The notes under the pieces were generated by a model. That model saw only the letters and a program-made list of their open reading frames with translations, did not search any database and had not been told where the DNA came from. Positions 7,657 through 15,412 of a DNA stretch of 64,000 nucleotides are shown piece by piece. Numbering within the stretch: position 1 is the stretch's first letter; every line of letters starts with the position of its first letter. A program made the translations under genes and the position numbers. The stretch is from CAYXPR01 sp964467255 (GTDB taxonomy: Bacteria > Pseudomonadota > Alphaproteobacteria > Rickettsiales > RGZB01). Location of the stretch: positions 41,797 to 105,796 of the forward strand of contig CAYXPR010000008.1 in assembly GCA_964467255.1 (NCBI GenBank), read 5' to 3'.

Positions 7657-8883
7657 CTAAAGCGGCTTGCCCTGCATGAGGCGTGGAGTGTTGCCTGCTG
7701 TGCCCATAGCGTGGCGGATAAAGAGTTTTTTGAGGGGCGGCATGTGCTGCACGGCGGCAAGGCCAGCTTCACGCGCCAGCTTAATGGGGAATACGTTGTT
7801 CGAGAACAGACGGTTTAGGCCGTCTGTCACTGCAATCATTGCGGCATTATCCGCCAGACGCGCTTTTTCATAAGACTTCAGCACGCTGCCAGAGCCGATA
7901 TCGAGCCCGAGGCGATAGGTTTCGGCGATGATGTCGGCCAGGCTTGCGACATCGCGTATGCCGAGATTGAAGCCTTGCCCTGCAATGGGGTGAATGGCGT
8001 GGGCGCTATCACCCACCAGCGCAAGGCGCGGCGCGGTGTTTTGTGTAGCAACACACAGCGAAAGTGGGTAGCACCAGCGCTGCCCGACCACGCTTACATC
8101 GCCCAGCCAATCGCCAAAACGCTCAGCGATGGCGGCATTGAAATCGGCGTCGTTCATCTGCATATACGTGGGGGCGAGGGCAGATTTTTCAGTCCATACC
8201 AGTGAGGAATGGTGCCCGCCACCCATCGGCAGAATGGCAAACGGCCCTGCAGGTAGGAAATGCTCCACCGCTACACCATTATGGTGTTTTTCATGTTTTA
8301 CCGTGCAGACGATGCCGCTTTGCCCGTAATCCCACCCGATGGTACGGATGCCAGCTTGGTCACGCAGGCCGGATTTTTTGCCTTCTGCGGAAACCAATAA
8401 AGAGGCGGTGAGGGTGCGGCCATCTTCGAGCAGCAGCTGGATAGATTCGGTTTCCGGCTTCATCGTTGTATAGCGTGCCGGGGCCAACAGTGTGATGTTG
8501 CGGTGTTGTTTAAGCCCATGATAGAGCGCGAGGCGCAGATGACGGTTTTCCACGATATGGCCCATTGGTTCGGTGCCAGCAAGTGCGTGGTCATAATGCA
8601 AAAACAACGGCGAGTGATTGTCGATAATGCGGATGTCGCGGATTTCGCCCGCGTCTTTTACCATCTCGGGCCACACACCGAGCGCTTCAAACACGCGGCG
8701 CGAGGCAAGGGCAATGGCACTGACGCGGCCGTCAAACGCCGTGCTGAGCAGTGCCTTTTTTTCCTGCGCTTCAACCACCGTGATGCGCAGGCCAAGCGGC
8801 GCAAGGCTCAGTGCCAAAGTAAGGCCAACAAGCCCGCCACCTGCGATGATAATATCCGATGAATACGATGATTTTTTTGCCAT
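7657..8883 (-). CDS. UbiH/UbiF/COQ6-family FAD-dependent monooxygenase
   Basis: A 408-aa flavoprotein hydroxylase. The N-terminal dinucleotide-binding motif is IIIAGGGLVGLTLAL (about residues 11-25); the RVSAIALASRRVFEALGVW segment and the second FAD motif ALVGDSAHAIHPIAGQGFNLG are characteristic of ubiquinone-ring hydroxylases. It likely adds a hydroxyl group to an octaprenyl-benzene intermediate in ubiquinone synthesis. Which ring position (UbiH, UbiF, UbiI or UbiL type) cannot be read from sequence. Start ATG 8883 puts the Rossmann motif at the usual place; no strong ribosome site is visible. Confidence 0.9.
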   Translation of the reverse strand: MAKKSSYSSDIIIAGGGLVGLTLALSLAPLGLRITVVEAQEKKALLSTAFDGRVSAIALASRRVFEALGVWPEMVKDAGEIRDIRIIDNHSPLFLHYDHALAGTEPMGHIVENRHLRLALYHGLKQHRNITLLAPARYTTMKPETESIQLLLEDGRTLTASLLVSAEGKKSGLRDQAGIRTIGWDYGQSGIVCTVKHEKHHNGVAVEHFLPAGPFAILPMGGGHHSSLVWTEKSALAPTYMQMNDADFNAAIAERFGDWLGDVSVVGQRWCYPLSLCVATQNTAPRLALVGDSAHAIHPIAGQGFNLGIRDVASLADIIAETYRLGLDIGSGSVLKSYEKARLADNAAMIAVTDGLNRLFSNNVFPIKLAREAGLAAVQHMPPLKKLFIRHAMGTAGNTPRLMQGKPL

Positions 8884-8939
8884 AGGGGGCTTATAACACG
8901 AAGGCCATAGACCTGTCCACGCAAGGCGCGTAAGGGCTG

Positions 8940-11258
8940 TTATTTGCCGGCGCGCCCGCCGCCAGAGCGTTCGTTTTCTTTTCCGGCTGCCAGAATATTC
9001 GGTGCCGGTGCATCATGGTGTGCGGCATGCACCTGTAGGCCCAATTCTTTTGCCAAATCTTTCAGCGTGCCAGCGATATCATTATTCGGCGGTGCGGGTG
9101 GAGCCAGCGGCGGCTCTGTGCTGACAACAGTCTCTGCGCCGCGGGTTTTTTCGCGCTCCACCACAATCTGGTAGGAAGCTTTCTCAACGGCTTCAGGGTG
9201 CTGCGCCAAATATTCATTGAGTGTTTGCGCGGGTCGGGTGGAAATTTTACTATCCTCAAATAATACAATACTGGTGGATGTACCTTCTTTAATACCGAAT
9301 GCTTCGGCCCGCTTTTCTTCTGGAATGGCTTGAATCACTTGCTGAATCACAACTTCTGCCAGCGCATCCACTTTTTTAGGATTCTCGTTTAAATATTCTT
9401 TTAAGGGCACGGTGACCGTCTTGCCATCCGCGCGGATAAACGTAACAGGATGGTCTTTGCCTTCGCCCACTGCAACCCCGTCGCCCAGTGCGGCAGCAAT
9501 GGTTTTTGCATCTGTGTCGAGGCGGTTAAGTGTGACATCCAGCATGTTGGCAGTTTCACGGCGCTGGAGTGCAACAGCAAGGTTATTTTCTTTTTCCGGC
9601 TCCAGCATTTTTTCTGCCAGCATCAGGCGCAGTTCTGGAATAGTGAGTTCTTTATCCGTGCCGCGCAGCTCAGGCGGCACTTTTTGATCTACACCATTTT
9701 TATCAAGAATTTTTTCGTTGCCTGCGGCATCGAAAATTTTGATATAGGTCGTTTCATCGCCCGTTGCAGGGTTTGGACGTGCGGTAGCTTCGTAGCGGTC
9801 ATCTTTGCCAAGGAGGCCCAAAAGTTGCAGCATCTCCGGTGCCGTGATACCAGCTTCTTTAAACAAGCCCATAATCAGCGTGCCACGGCGTTCTGCGGGC
9901 GCTGCCTCAAGGCTGATTTCACCTTCCACTAGCGCACGAGGATCGCTTTTTACGGTCGCCGCTGTGAGGCGATGAGCGGGTGTATTTTCTACTGTAGCAC
10001 CAGGTATCGCTGGTGCGGCGGGGACTGTGTCGACCGGACGATCTTTTTCGGAAACAACAGGCTTCTCGACATCCGCTGCCTTGGTTGGTTGTGGCGCTGG
10101 GGTTGGTGTTTTCGTGGCGGCATCTGCGGCGAGATTGGCAGCGGCGATACGCTCTTTTAGTACGCTGGTATCGGCTTCTGCCAGAGGTGTTTTTGGGTAG
10201 ATGCTTGGGTCAGACATGTCCGGTGCTGCGTCGGGCACTTTGAGATCGGGACCTCTATCCTCTTTGGATATTTGAGGGTGTACAAAAAGCTTTGGGCCGG
10301 TCAACATGTTGATCAAAATACCAACATCCCTTGGGTCATTCAGATTAATGGGCTTGCCTTCAGTTCCGTCTTTGCCAGAAGGTTTAGTAATGCCGTTTAG
10401 ATAGACGCCCGGTTCCTCGCCTTCTTTGGCAGGGCGCACACCGTTTGAAGTGATGTAATGACCAATCTCAGAACCGACTGATTTTAACAAACTTTTGCGT
10501 TCATTTTCGCTTAGTGTGGGATAGCGTTTCTGTGCTTGCTTGTCTAATTGTTCGCCATATTCTTCCAGCGCATTTAAGAATTTTTCTTTGCCACCTTTTT
10601 CAAAGCGCTCCAGCTTTTTTAGTGCGCTGGAGTCAGAGATAAGCCCCGCCCCTTCTTGCTGCACCGCTCGGGAAAAAACCTCACCGGCTTCCAGCGTTAC
10701 CCTGCGTGTAAAAAGGCCATCCTCTGCGCCAAATGCGGTCTGAAGAACAAAGTTAAGGCCAGTCGCATCCGCAGCCATGCCGAGCGCTGTGCGCAAAACA
10801 CCGGCATTAGGGTCGCGCACTTTATGGTCATCAGGAACAGTGCCGAAAAGTCCGTTATAGAGCCCCTTTAAAAACTCGATCTCAATCGCCATACCATTGG
10901 TGGCCATTGCGTTGACAAAGCCATCAATCGCCGGGCCAAAAATATCAACGATTTTACTGCGGTCTTTGATTTCTTGCATGGTTTCGCACAGGGCGAGCGC
11001 GCAGCTGCTGACATATCCAAACGTGTCACCGCGGTTGGATTTCATGGTAATGCCCATGTCGTTCAGGGCATGGCTTAACCCACTCCTTGAGGCGCGCGTG
11101 GTTTTGCTGGAAGACGCGGTAGCGGTAGGCGCGTAAGACAGTGCACCCCAGCCCCGGTGACCAAGGTACGAGCGCTCATAGTCGGTTTCTGAAGAAACCT
11201 GCCCAAGGGGCGACTCTTGGTCTATTCCCCCACTGGCTATTTCTGAGTCTTTAACCAC
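8940..11258 (-). CDS. Large orphan protein (772 aa) with duplicated C-terminal segment
   Basis: Not recognised. It is a soluble-looking, low-cysteine protein with no signal peptide. The N-terminal ~60 residues are Ser/Thr/Ala-rich (SYAPTATASSSKTTRAS), then comes a mostly helical region to ~330, a Pro/Ala/Thr linker (~385-435), and an alpha/beta-looking second half. Near the C-terminus two segments repeat with a period of about 61 residues: LKEYLNENPKKVDALAEVV (from 619) and LNEYLAQHPEAVEKASYQI (from 680), each preceded by a short strand-rich stretch (VTFIRADGK, IVLFEDSK). The tail is Gly/Arg/Lys-rich. GTG start at 11258 has AAGGCGG upstream. A TTAA-N7-TTAAC box lies 62 bp upstream. Function unknown. 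Confidence 0.75.
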   Translation of the reverse strand: MVKDSEIASGGIDQESPLGQVSSETDYERSYLGHRGWGALSYAPTATASSSKTTRASRSGLSHALNDMGITMKSNRGDTFGYVSSCALALCETMQEIKDRSKIVDIFGPAIDGFVNAMATNGMAIEIEFLKGLYNGLFGTVPDDHKVRDPNAGVLRTALGMAADATGLNFVLQTAFGAEDGLFTRRVTLEAGEVFSRAVQQEGAGLISDSSALKKLERFEKGGKEKFLNALEEYGEQLDKQAQKRYPTLSENERKSLLKSVGSEIGHYITSNGVRPAKEGEEPGVYLNGITKPSGKDGTEGKPINLNDPRDVGILINMLTGPKLFVHPQISKEDRGPDLKVPDAAPDMSDPSIYPKTPLAEADTSVLKERIAAANLAADAATKTPTPAPQPTKAADVEKPVVSEKDRPVDTVPAAPAIPGATVENTPAHRLTAATVKSDPRALVEGEISLEAAPAERRGTLIMGLFKEAGITAPEMLQLLGLLGKDDRYEATARPNPATGDETTYIKIFDAAGNEKILDKNGVDQKVPPELRGTDKELTIPELRLMLAEKMLEPEKENNLAVALQRRETANMLDVTLNRLDTDAKTIAAALGDGVAVGEGKDHPVTFIRADGKTVTVPLKEYLNENPKKVDALAEVVIQQVIQAIPEEKRAEAFGIKEGTSTSIVLFEDSKISTRPAQTLNEYLAQHPEAVEKASYQIVVEREKTRGAETVVSTEPPLAPPAPPNNDIAGTLKDLAKELGLQVHAAHHDAPAPNILAAGKENERSGGGRAGK

Positions 11259-11320
11259 TACGCATACCGCCTTATTGATTGGATTAGCTGCTTTACCCCT
11301 AAAATGATGCCAGAAAAGGG

Positions 11321-11335
11321 TTAATTTTTAGTTAA
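11321..11335 (-). promoter_or_regulatory. Putative CtrA box upstream of the 772-aa gene
   Basis: On the minus strand the sequence is TTAACTAAAAATTAAC, an exact TTAA-N7-TTAAC, in the orientation of the gene and 62 bp before its GTG start. It lies in the 111-bp gap after the DUF2610 gene, which suggests that the 772-aa gene has its own promoter. Confidence 0.6.
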
Positions 11336-11369
11336 AGCATTGCCTAAAATTTGACTAAAAACCGCCCCC

Positions 11370-12149
11370 TTAAGAATTTCCAAAGGGGTTGGGGGGCAAA
11401 ATTGCTCCCGGCGCGGCATTTTGTGTGGGAGTTTCCGTTGGTGTGAGGGCTGAGGGTTGTTGTATAGGCGGCAGTGCAGCAATTGTTCCCCCAGCGTCTG
11501 GCAAGATTACGGGTGGCGGTACGGGAATGGGCGCGGTATGCGCTTGTGGCATGGGTGGCGGGGGCGCATAGGCCTGTGGCTGCGGCGCAGGCGGTGCGAC
11601 ATATTGGGGCTGAGGTGGGGGCGCATAGGCCTGTGGCTGCGGCGCAGGCGGTGCGACATATTGTGGCTGAGGCGGTGGTGCATAGGCTTGCGGCTGTGGC
11701 GGTGGTGCATAGGCTTGCGGCTGTGGCGCAGGTGGTGCAGCATATTGCGGCTGAGGCGGTGGTGCATAGGCCTGTGGCTGTGGTGCCACTTGCGGAATGG
11801 GTTGGGGTTGAGGCAGAGGGGCTGCCTGAACAGGTGGCTGAGCAACAGGCTGAGGCTGTGACTGCACGGGAGCAGCCGCTTGCTGTGGGGGCATTTTTGC
11901 CAGTTCTTCCTGACCGGCGGCGAGTGCGTAGGAGCAGAGTTCTTCAAACGAAACATTATTCTTTTTTGCCAGCTCGAGCAGCTTGGCGAAGCTTTCCATC
12001 ACTTTTGGCGGGATGCTGCCACCACGCTCTTTTGAGAGCCAGTTTGACTGGTTTTGCAGTGGATGGTTGCCCTCTTTCGGATTGCCAATATACACCTCAA
12101 ACGGTGCTTTGGTGCCGCCAAAATCGCAAGGGATAGAAAATTTTCTCAT
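11370..12149 (-). CDS. DUF2610 protein with proline/glutamine/tyrosine-rich repeat tail
   Basis: Residues 1-80 (MRKFSIPCDFGGTKAPFEVY, then HPLQNQSNWLSKERGG, IPPKVMESFAKLLELAKKN and VSFEELCSYAL) match DUF2610, a short domain found in rickettsiae and other alphaproteobacteria. Its function is unknown. The rest (~85-259) is low-complexity, with repeats of QPQAYAPPPQPQYVAPPAP, likely disordered and extended. The start has a good ribosome site (GGAG, 7 bp before ATG 12149). An inverted repeat (12166-12189) sits just ahead of it. It precedes the 772-aa orphan on the same strand. Confidence 0.85.
   Translation of the reverse strand: MRKFSIPCDFGGTKAPFEVYIGNPKEGNHPLQNQSNWLSKERGGSIPPKVMESFAKLLELAKKNNVSFEELCSYALAAGQEELAKMPPQQAAAPVQSQPQPVAQPPVQAAPLPQPQPIPQVAPQPQAYAPPPQPQYAAPPAPQPQAYAPPPQPQAYAPPPQPQYVAPPAPQPQAYAPPPQPQYVAPPAPQPQAYAPPPPMPQAHTAPIPVPPPVILPDAGGTIAALPPIQQPSALTPTETPTQNAAPGAILPPNPFGNS
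11567..11787. repeat. 57-bp in-frame tandem repeats inside the DUF2610 gene
   Basis: Full 57-bp units at 11567-11623, 11624-11680 and 11708-11764, a short 27-bp unit at 11681-11707, and a partial copy from 11765. Each full unit encodes 19 residues of the form QPQAYAPPPQPQY(A/V)APPAP. The high DNA-level identity of the units suggests recent duplication, and copy number may vary between strains. Confidence 0.9.
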
Positions 12150-12165
12150 CGTTTCACTCCAATGA

Positions 12166-12189
12166 CCCTAAGAGTAGCAGAGCTTAGGG
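12166..12189 (-). terminator. Inverted repeat at the modA end, before the DUF2610 gene
   Basis: CCCTAAG (12166-12172) and CTTAGGG (12183-12189) form a perfect 7-bp stem with a 10-nt loop, overlapping the modA stop codon. No T-run follows on the minus strand, so it may be an attenuator or 5' stem of the DUF2610 mRNA as easily as a terminator. Confidence 0.4.
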
Positions 12190-12993
12190 CTCGAGAAAAC
12201 CATATTTCTTGAAAATGGCGCGCGCCTGACGGGTTTTGAGGAACTCAAGAAACTCACGCGCGGGCTGCATATTAAGCCCCGCTACGACCGCCGCCTGATA
12301 CACAATCGGTGGATGGCTTTTTGCCGGGAAGTGTGACAGCACTGTTACTTCCGGGTTGTTATGCGTATCTGATGTGTAAACGACACCTGTGTTTTTGGCT
12401 TTGGCGATGAGATAGAGTGAACGGCGGTCGCTCTCTGCGCGCAGCATCACCGACTTGATGGCCTTCCAATGACCCATGCTGGCAAAGACATCCCGCACCA
12501 TGGTGCCGAGCGGCACGGTCTCGGGGTCTGGGATAACGATGATGGTACGTTCATGCAGCCCCGGCAGCACTTTTTCCAGCGGCGCAGGTGCCTTAAACTG
12601 ACGCAGCAAATGGCTGTCATTCGGCACGCAGAGTGCAATGCGGTTTTTGGCGACGTTCACAAAGTCATACGCATCAATCAGCCCTTGTTGCTTCAGGCGT
12701 GTGAAGGATTCTTTGTCCTCAGAAATATACACGTCAGCCGACTCGCCTTGTTCGATAGTGTTGGCGAGTTCAGAAGGTGCTTCAAAAAACGAAGACACCG
12801 TGATGCCTTTTTTCTTGGCATAAACGCGGGAAATTTCAGTCAGCGCGTCAGTGAGGCTGCTGGAAGCCAGTATGGTGATACCGAGCGACGTTTCGCCCGA
12901 CTTTTTTTCGGGGGCAGCGTACGCGGAGTTGTGCCACACCAGCACGATGAGTGCAGCAAAAGCGAAAAGAGCGTAACGAAAAGCGTGCTTCAC
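12184..12993 (-). CDS. modA: ModA-like periplasmic substrate-binding protein
   Basis: A 269-aa secreted binding protein. The signal peptide is MKHAFRYALFAFAALIVLVW followed by HNSAYA, with likely cleavage after AYA (about residue 27). The mature part has the ModA pattern: ITILASSSLTDALTEI, PSELANTIEQGESADVYIS, FVNVAKNRIALCVP, and DPETVPLGTMVRDVF for the usual PxxxPxG segment. It should bind molybdate or tungstate for an ABC importer. No modB or modC is adjacent, so it is an orphan here and another oxyanion is possible. It starts with GTG directly after the hisI stop, with the ribosome site (GGAG) inside the hisI end, so translation is probably coupled. Confidence 0.8.
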   Translation of the reverse strand: MKHAFRYALFAFAALIVLVWHNSAYAAPEKKSGETSLGITILASSSLTDALTEISRVYAKKKGITVSSFFEAPSELANTIEQGESADVYISEDKESFTRLKQQGLIDAYDFVNVAKNRIALCVPNDSHLLRQFKAPAPLEKVLPGLHERTIIVIPDPETVPLGTMVRDVFASMGHWKAIKSVMLRAESDRRSLYLIAKAKNTGVVYTSDTHNNPEVTVLSHFPAKSHPPIVYQAAVVAGLNMQPAREFLEFLKTRQARAIFKKYGFLEP

Positions 12994-13425
12994 CTACTCC
13001 GCCTCCGCGTCGTGGGGTTTTTTATTGCCGTATAATGTTTCCGGTGCTACCTCAGGCTTTTGCGTAATGGTTACACCGTTTTCATCAAGTTTATAAAAAA
13101 AGCAGGTGCGCCTGCCCGTGTGGCAGGCCACGCCTTTTTGCCGCACCTTTGCAATGAGTGCATCGCCATCGCAATCCAGCACCAGTTCTTTTAGTGCTTG
13201 GGTTTGCCCAGAGGTTTCGCCCTTGCGCCACAGCGCGCCGCGCGAGCGTGACCAATACACCATTTCGCCGCTTTCAAGTGTGGTTTCAAGCGCTTCTTTA
13301 TTCATCCACGCCAGCATGAGTACGTCATTGGTTTCAGCGCTTTGCGCGATGACGGGCACGAGCCCCTGCGCATCCCAACGGATGCGTTTAAAAATGGTTT
13401 TTTTGGTAGCGGGGGATATCTTCAT
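12994..13425 (-). CDS. hisI: Phosphoribosyl-AMP cyclohydrolase
   Basis: A 143-aa single-domain HisI that opens the purine ring of phosphoribosyl-AMP, the third step of histidine synthesis. Motifs: LVPVIAQSAETNDVLMLAWM, YWSRSRGALWRKGETSGQ, LDCDGDALIAKV and the zinc-ligand stretch GVACHTGRRTCFFY. It lacks a HisE domain. No other his gene is nearby; instead modA follows with no gap. Start ATG 13425 gives the usual family N-terminus. Confidence 0.92.
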   Translation of the reverse strand: MKISPATKKTIFKRIRWDAQGLVPVIAQSAETNDVLMLAWMNKEALETTLESGEMVYWSRSRGALWRKGETSGQTQALKELVLDCDGDALIAKVRQKGVACHTGRRTCFFYKLDENGVTITQKPEVAPETLYGNKKPHDAEAE

Positions 13426-13502
13426 ATGCGTTTCTGCTTAGAGAAGTATAAGCAAAAAACCGGCAATGCCAATAACGATTCTGCGCACCCTTAAAACGCC
13501 AA

Positions 13503-13531
13503 ATGCCGCCCTTCGGTAAGAAGGGCGGCAT
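13503..13531 (-). terminator. Strong 12-bp hairpin in the hisI upstream gap
   Basis: ATGCCGCCCTTC (13503-13514), loop GGTAA, then GAAGGGCGGCAT (13520-13531): a perfect GC-rich stem. On the minus strand a weak T-rich stretch follows. It stands 42 bp past the stop of the candidate 50-aa gene and before hisI, so it likely ends that upstream transcript. The direction is not certain. Confidence 0.55.
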
Positions 13532-13573
13532 CAAGCGGGGGAGAAGAAATTTTTAGTGTGCGTTTAGTATGCG

Positions 13574-13726
13574 TTAGTATTGCGTAGAGCGTTTCAGACC
13601 GAGCATCCTCAGGCGTTCACTGATTTCACGGCGGCAGTCAGCGTAGGCGTTACCGGAGACAAGGGTTTCGGCGGACGTGTGCTGCGTAGCGTTGTTCAGA
13701 GAGTTTGGGGAAAGCTTAGTCTGCAT
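13574..13726 (-). CDS. Candidate 50-aa small protein
   Basis: In the 468-bp gap between hisI and the S24 repressor, the minus strand holds an ATG-to-TAA frame of 50 codons. It starts MQTKLSPNSLNNATQHTSAE and ends NAYADCRREISERLRMLGLK followed by RSTQY. The C-terminal half is basic and would form an amphipathic helix. I do not recognise it. Supporting context: a TTAA-N7-TTAA box 72 bp upstream and a strong hairpin just downstream, so it has the layout of a complete small transcription unit. No clear Shine-Dalgarno is visible (AAAAAACACTTT before the ATG). An overlapping plus-strand frame (13580-13813) has no such support. The rest of the gap is AT-rich with nothing else seen. Confidence 0.4.
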   Translation of the reverse strand: MQTKLSPNSLNNATQHTSAETLVSGNAYADCRREISERLRMLGLKRSTQY

Positions 13727-13798
13727 AAAGTGTTTTTTGGTTCGGTTTGGTTCAACTTAGTTTCGTTGGCTTACAGTTTTGATAGTAGACAAAAAATA

Positions 13799-13813
13799 TT
13801 AAGAAATCGTTAA
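13799..13813 (-). promoter_or_regulatory. TTAA-N7-TTAA box upstream of the 50-aa ORF
   Basis: Minus strand TTAACGATTTCTTAAT: an exact TTAA-N7-TTAA, but the base after the second half is T, not C. It lies 72 bp ahead of the 50-aa ORF and about 80 bp past the end of the S24 repressor gene. Confidence 0.45.
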
Positions 13814-13893
13814 AGCGCGTAAAATTTTATGAAAAATTTTCGATAAAGCGCGCGATGGCGCAGAAAAGCTGGTATTTCAGAGTGGTGGAAAAA

Positions 13894-14562
13894 CTAGACT
13901 TTGCGCGCGAACCACACTACGCGGCCAATAATATTGACCTCATTTGCCGAACGTTCATATGCACCATATTGCGGATTATCGGACGCAATGCGGAGCGACG
14001 GCGGCTCAATGCCTGAAATCACCTCCAGCCGTTTTGCCACCAGCCCGATGCCATCAAACAGCACAAAAATACCCGGCGGGGTGGGGCCTTTGCGGCTTAA
14101 ATCCACCAGCACCATGTCGTTATCTTGTAAGGTGGGATACATGCTGTCGCCGCTGACGAAAATAATCCGCAGGTCGGAGGGGTTGGACTTCAGGCTGTTC
14201 CGCACCCAGTCATGGTGAAAGTAATAGACTTTGCCTTCATTTTCTTCCGTGGTGAGCGTGCCGCCACCCATGGAGGCATGCACCTCCAGCGAAGGGATGC
14301 TGATAACCTCGGGGTGTTTGTCGGTTAATTTTTTGGCATCCACCGTGCCGCTGAGTAAATAATTCACATCACTGCCGAGCACTTCAGCAATGGCGGAAAG
14401 CTTTTGTGTGGTGGGGTTACCCGATTTACCGCTTAAGATGTCGTACACGAAGGAGCGGCCTACACCGGCGCGTTCAGCCAGCTCGCGGGCATTGATGCCC
14501 GTTTCTTCCATCAGCGACTTCAGGCGTGAAACTAAAACATTATTTTCCGAAGGCATAAGCAT
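13894..14562 (-). CDS. XRE-type helix-turn-helix repressor with S24 peptidase-like domain
   Basis: A 222-aa protein of the LexA/CI architecture. Residues ~10-70 form a Cro/CI-type DNA-binding domain (MEETGINARELAERAGVGRS, then FVYDILSGKSGNPTTQKL). Residues ~125-215 are an S24-like fold with the serine in FVSGDSMYPTLQDND and the lysine in GLVAKRLEV. No Ala-Gly dipeptide is visible in the linker where LexA/CI self-cleave (the region reads LEVHASMGGGTL), so classical autocleavage is doubtful. No phage genes are nearby. It is divergent from chpT; a TACATGTA palindrome touches its start and a 12-bp direct repeat lies further upstream. It probably regulates itself and possibly chpT. Confidence 0.88.
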   Translation of the reverse strand: MLMPSENNVLVSRLKSLMEETGINARELAERAGVGRSFVYDILSGKSGNPTTQKLSAIAEVLGSDVNYLLSGTVDAKKLTDKHPEVISIPSLEVHASMGGGTLTTEENEGKVYYFHHDWVRNSLKSNPSDLRIIFVSGDSMYPTLQDNDMVLVDLSRKGPTPPGIFVLFDGIGLVAKRLEVISGIEPPSLRIASDNPQYGAYERSANEVNIIGRVVWFARKV

Positions 14563-14623
14563 TACATGTATGAAAGCGGCTTTAACTTAATTTCCGGCGC
14601 CGCGTTCGGTTTGTGTGCGTGCG

Positions 14624-14649
14624 CCCGTATCGCGGCCCCCGTATCGCGG
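14624..14649. repeat. 12-bp direct repeat between the S24 repressor and chpT
   Basis: CCCGTATCGCGG occurs at 14624-14635 and again at 14638-14649 (2-bp spacing, period 14) in the 179-bp divergent intergenic region. It could be an operator pair for the repressor or a simple local duplication. Confidence 0.5.
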
Positions 14650-14741
14650 TCATTGCATAAAGCAAAAGGCTTGGGTAGTTTACAGGAAAGAATCCTCGCC
14701 GTGCAAGCGAAGATTCAGAATATAACAACTGTAGATTGTAG

Positions 14742-15398
14742 ATGTCCCATTCAGAGAATGAACTAAGAGAACGCTTGTATTTGGCCGAGTTAATTACCAC
14801 CCGCCTGTGCCATGATCTGGCGGGGCCGATTGGCGCGTTTAACAACGGTGTGGAGTTGCTGGAAGAGGGCGGTGAGGACATGGCTGGGCAAGCAGTGGAA
14901 TTGCTGGCGATGAGTGCGCGTGAAGCGCGGGCGAAGCTGCAATTGTTCCGCATCGCTTTTGGTGTGGTGAATTATCAGGGTACGGCAAACCCAGAAGAAA
15001 TGCGACAGATTGTTTCGCAGTATTTTGCACACTCCAAAGTGGCGCTGGAATGGCAGATGCCGGAAGAAATGACGTTTCTCACCACGGAACTGCGCCGTAT
15101 GGCCGCATGCATGGTGCTGGTGGTAGCCAGTAGTTTGCTGGTGGGTGGCACTTTGCGGGTGAGCGCCCAAAAAGCCGCTGGCACGATGCAGTTTGAGGTG
15201 CATGGTGAGGGGGCCAAAGTGAAGCATGATGAAGAGATGCTGGCCATCCTGACCGGCGCGGATTTACCACAGCAAAGCTCGTCCCGCGCGGTGCCTGCAC
15301 ATCTGCTGCGCTGCTTCGCGCATAATGCCCGCGCCGCAGTGGGATTAGAGCATGGCGCAAATTTTCTTAAAATTAATCTTGTGTTACCAACCACTTAA
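14742..15398 (+). CDS. chpT: Histidine phosphotransferase ChpT
   Basis: A 218-aa protein matching ChpT, the alphaproteobacterial phosphotransferase that passes phosphate from CckA to CtrA (and CpdR). The phospho-accepting helix is LITTRLCHDLAGPIGAFNNG, with the histidine in LCHDL near residue 24, followed by GVELLEEG. The C-terminal part is the degenerate Bergerat-like domain, as in the family. It ends about 97 bp before cheA on the same strand, and is divergent from the S24 repressor. Its place at the head of a chemotaxis operon is notable, since ChpT normally serves cell-cycle control. No strong ribosome site is visible. Confidence 0.88.
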   Translation: MSHSENELRERLYLAELITTRLCHDLAGPIGAFNNGVELLEEGGEDMAGQAVELLAMSAREARAKLQLFRIAFGVVNYQGTANPEEMRQIVSQYFAHSKVALEWQMPEEMTFLTTELRRMAACMVLVVASSLLVGGTLRVSAQKAAGTMQFEVHGEGAKVKHDEEMLAILTGADLPQQSSSRAVPAHLLRCFAHNARAAVGLEHGANFLKINLVLPTT

Positions 15399-15412
15399 GC
15401 TGTTAAAACCTC

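Noticed and set aside
11474..12136. Plus-strand 220-aa ORF opposite the DUF2610 gene
   Set aside because: It is the mirror of a proline-rich repeat region. The minus-strand frame has the recognised domain and a ribosome site.
13580..13813. Plus-strand 77-aa ORF in the hisI-repressor gap
   Set aside because: No ribosome site or recognisable composition; the minus-strand 50-codon ORF fits the flanking box and hairpin better.
13894..14562. Prophage remnant indicated by the CI-like repressor
   Set aside because: No integrase, structural, lysis or att sequences are near. Neighbours are housekeeping and signalling genes.
15373..15387. TTAA-N7-TTAC near the end of chpT as a CtrA site for cheA
   Set aside because: One mismatch, and single-mismatch versions occur inside several genes (for example near 1620), so it carries little weight.
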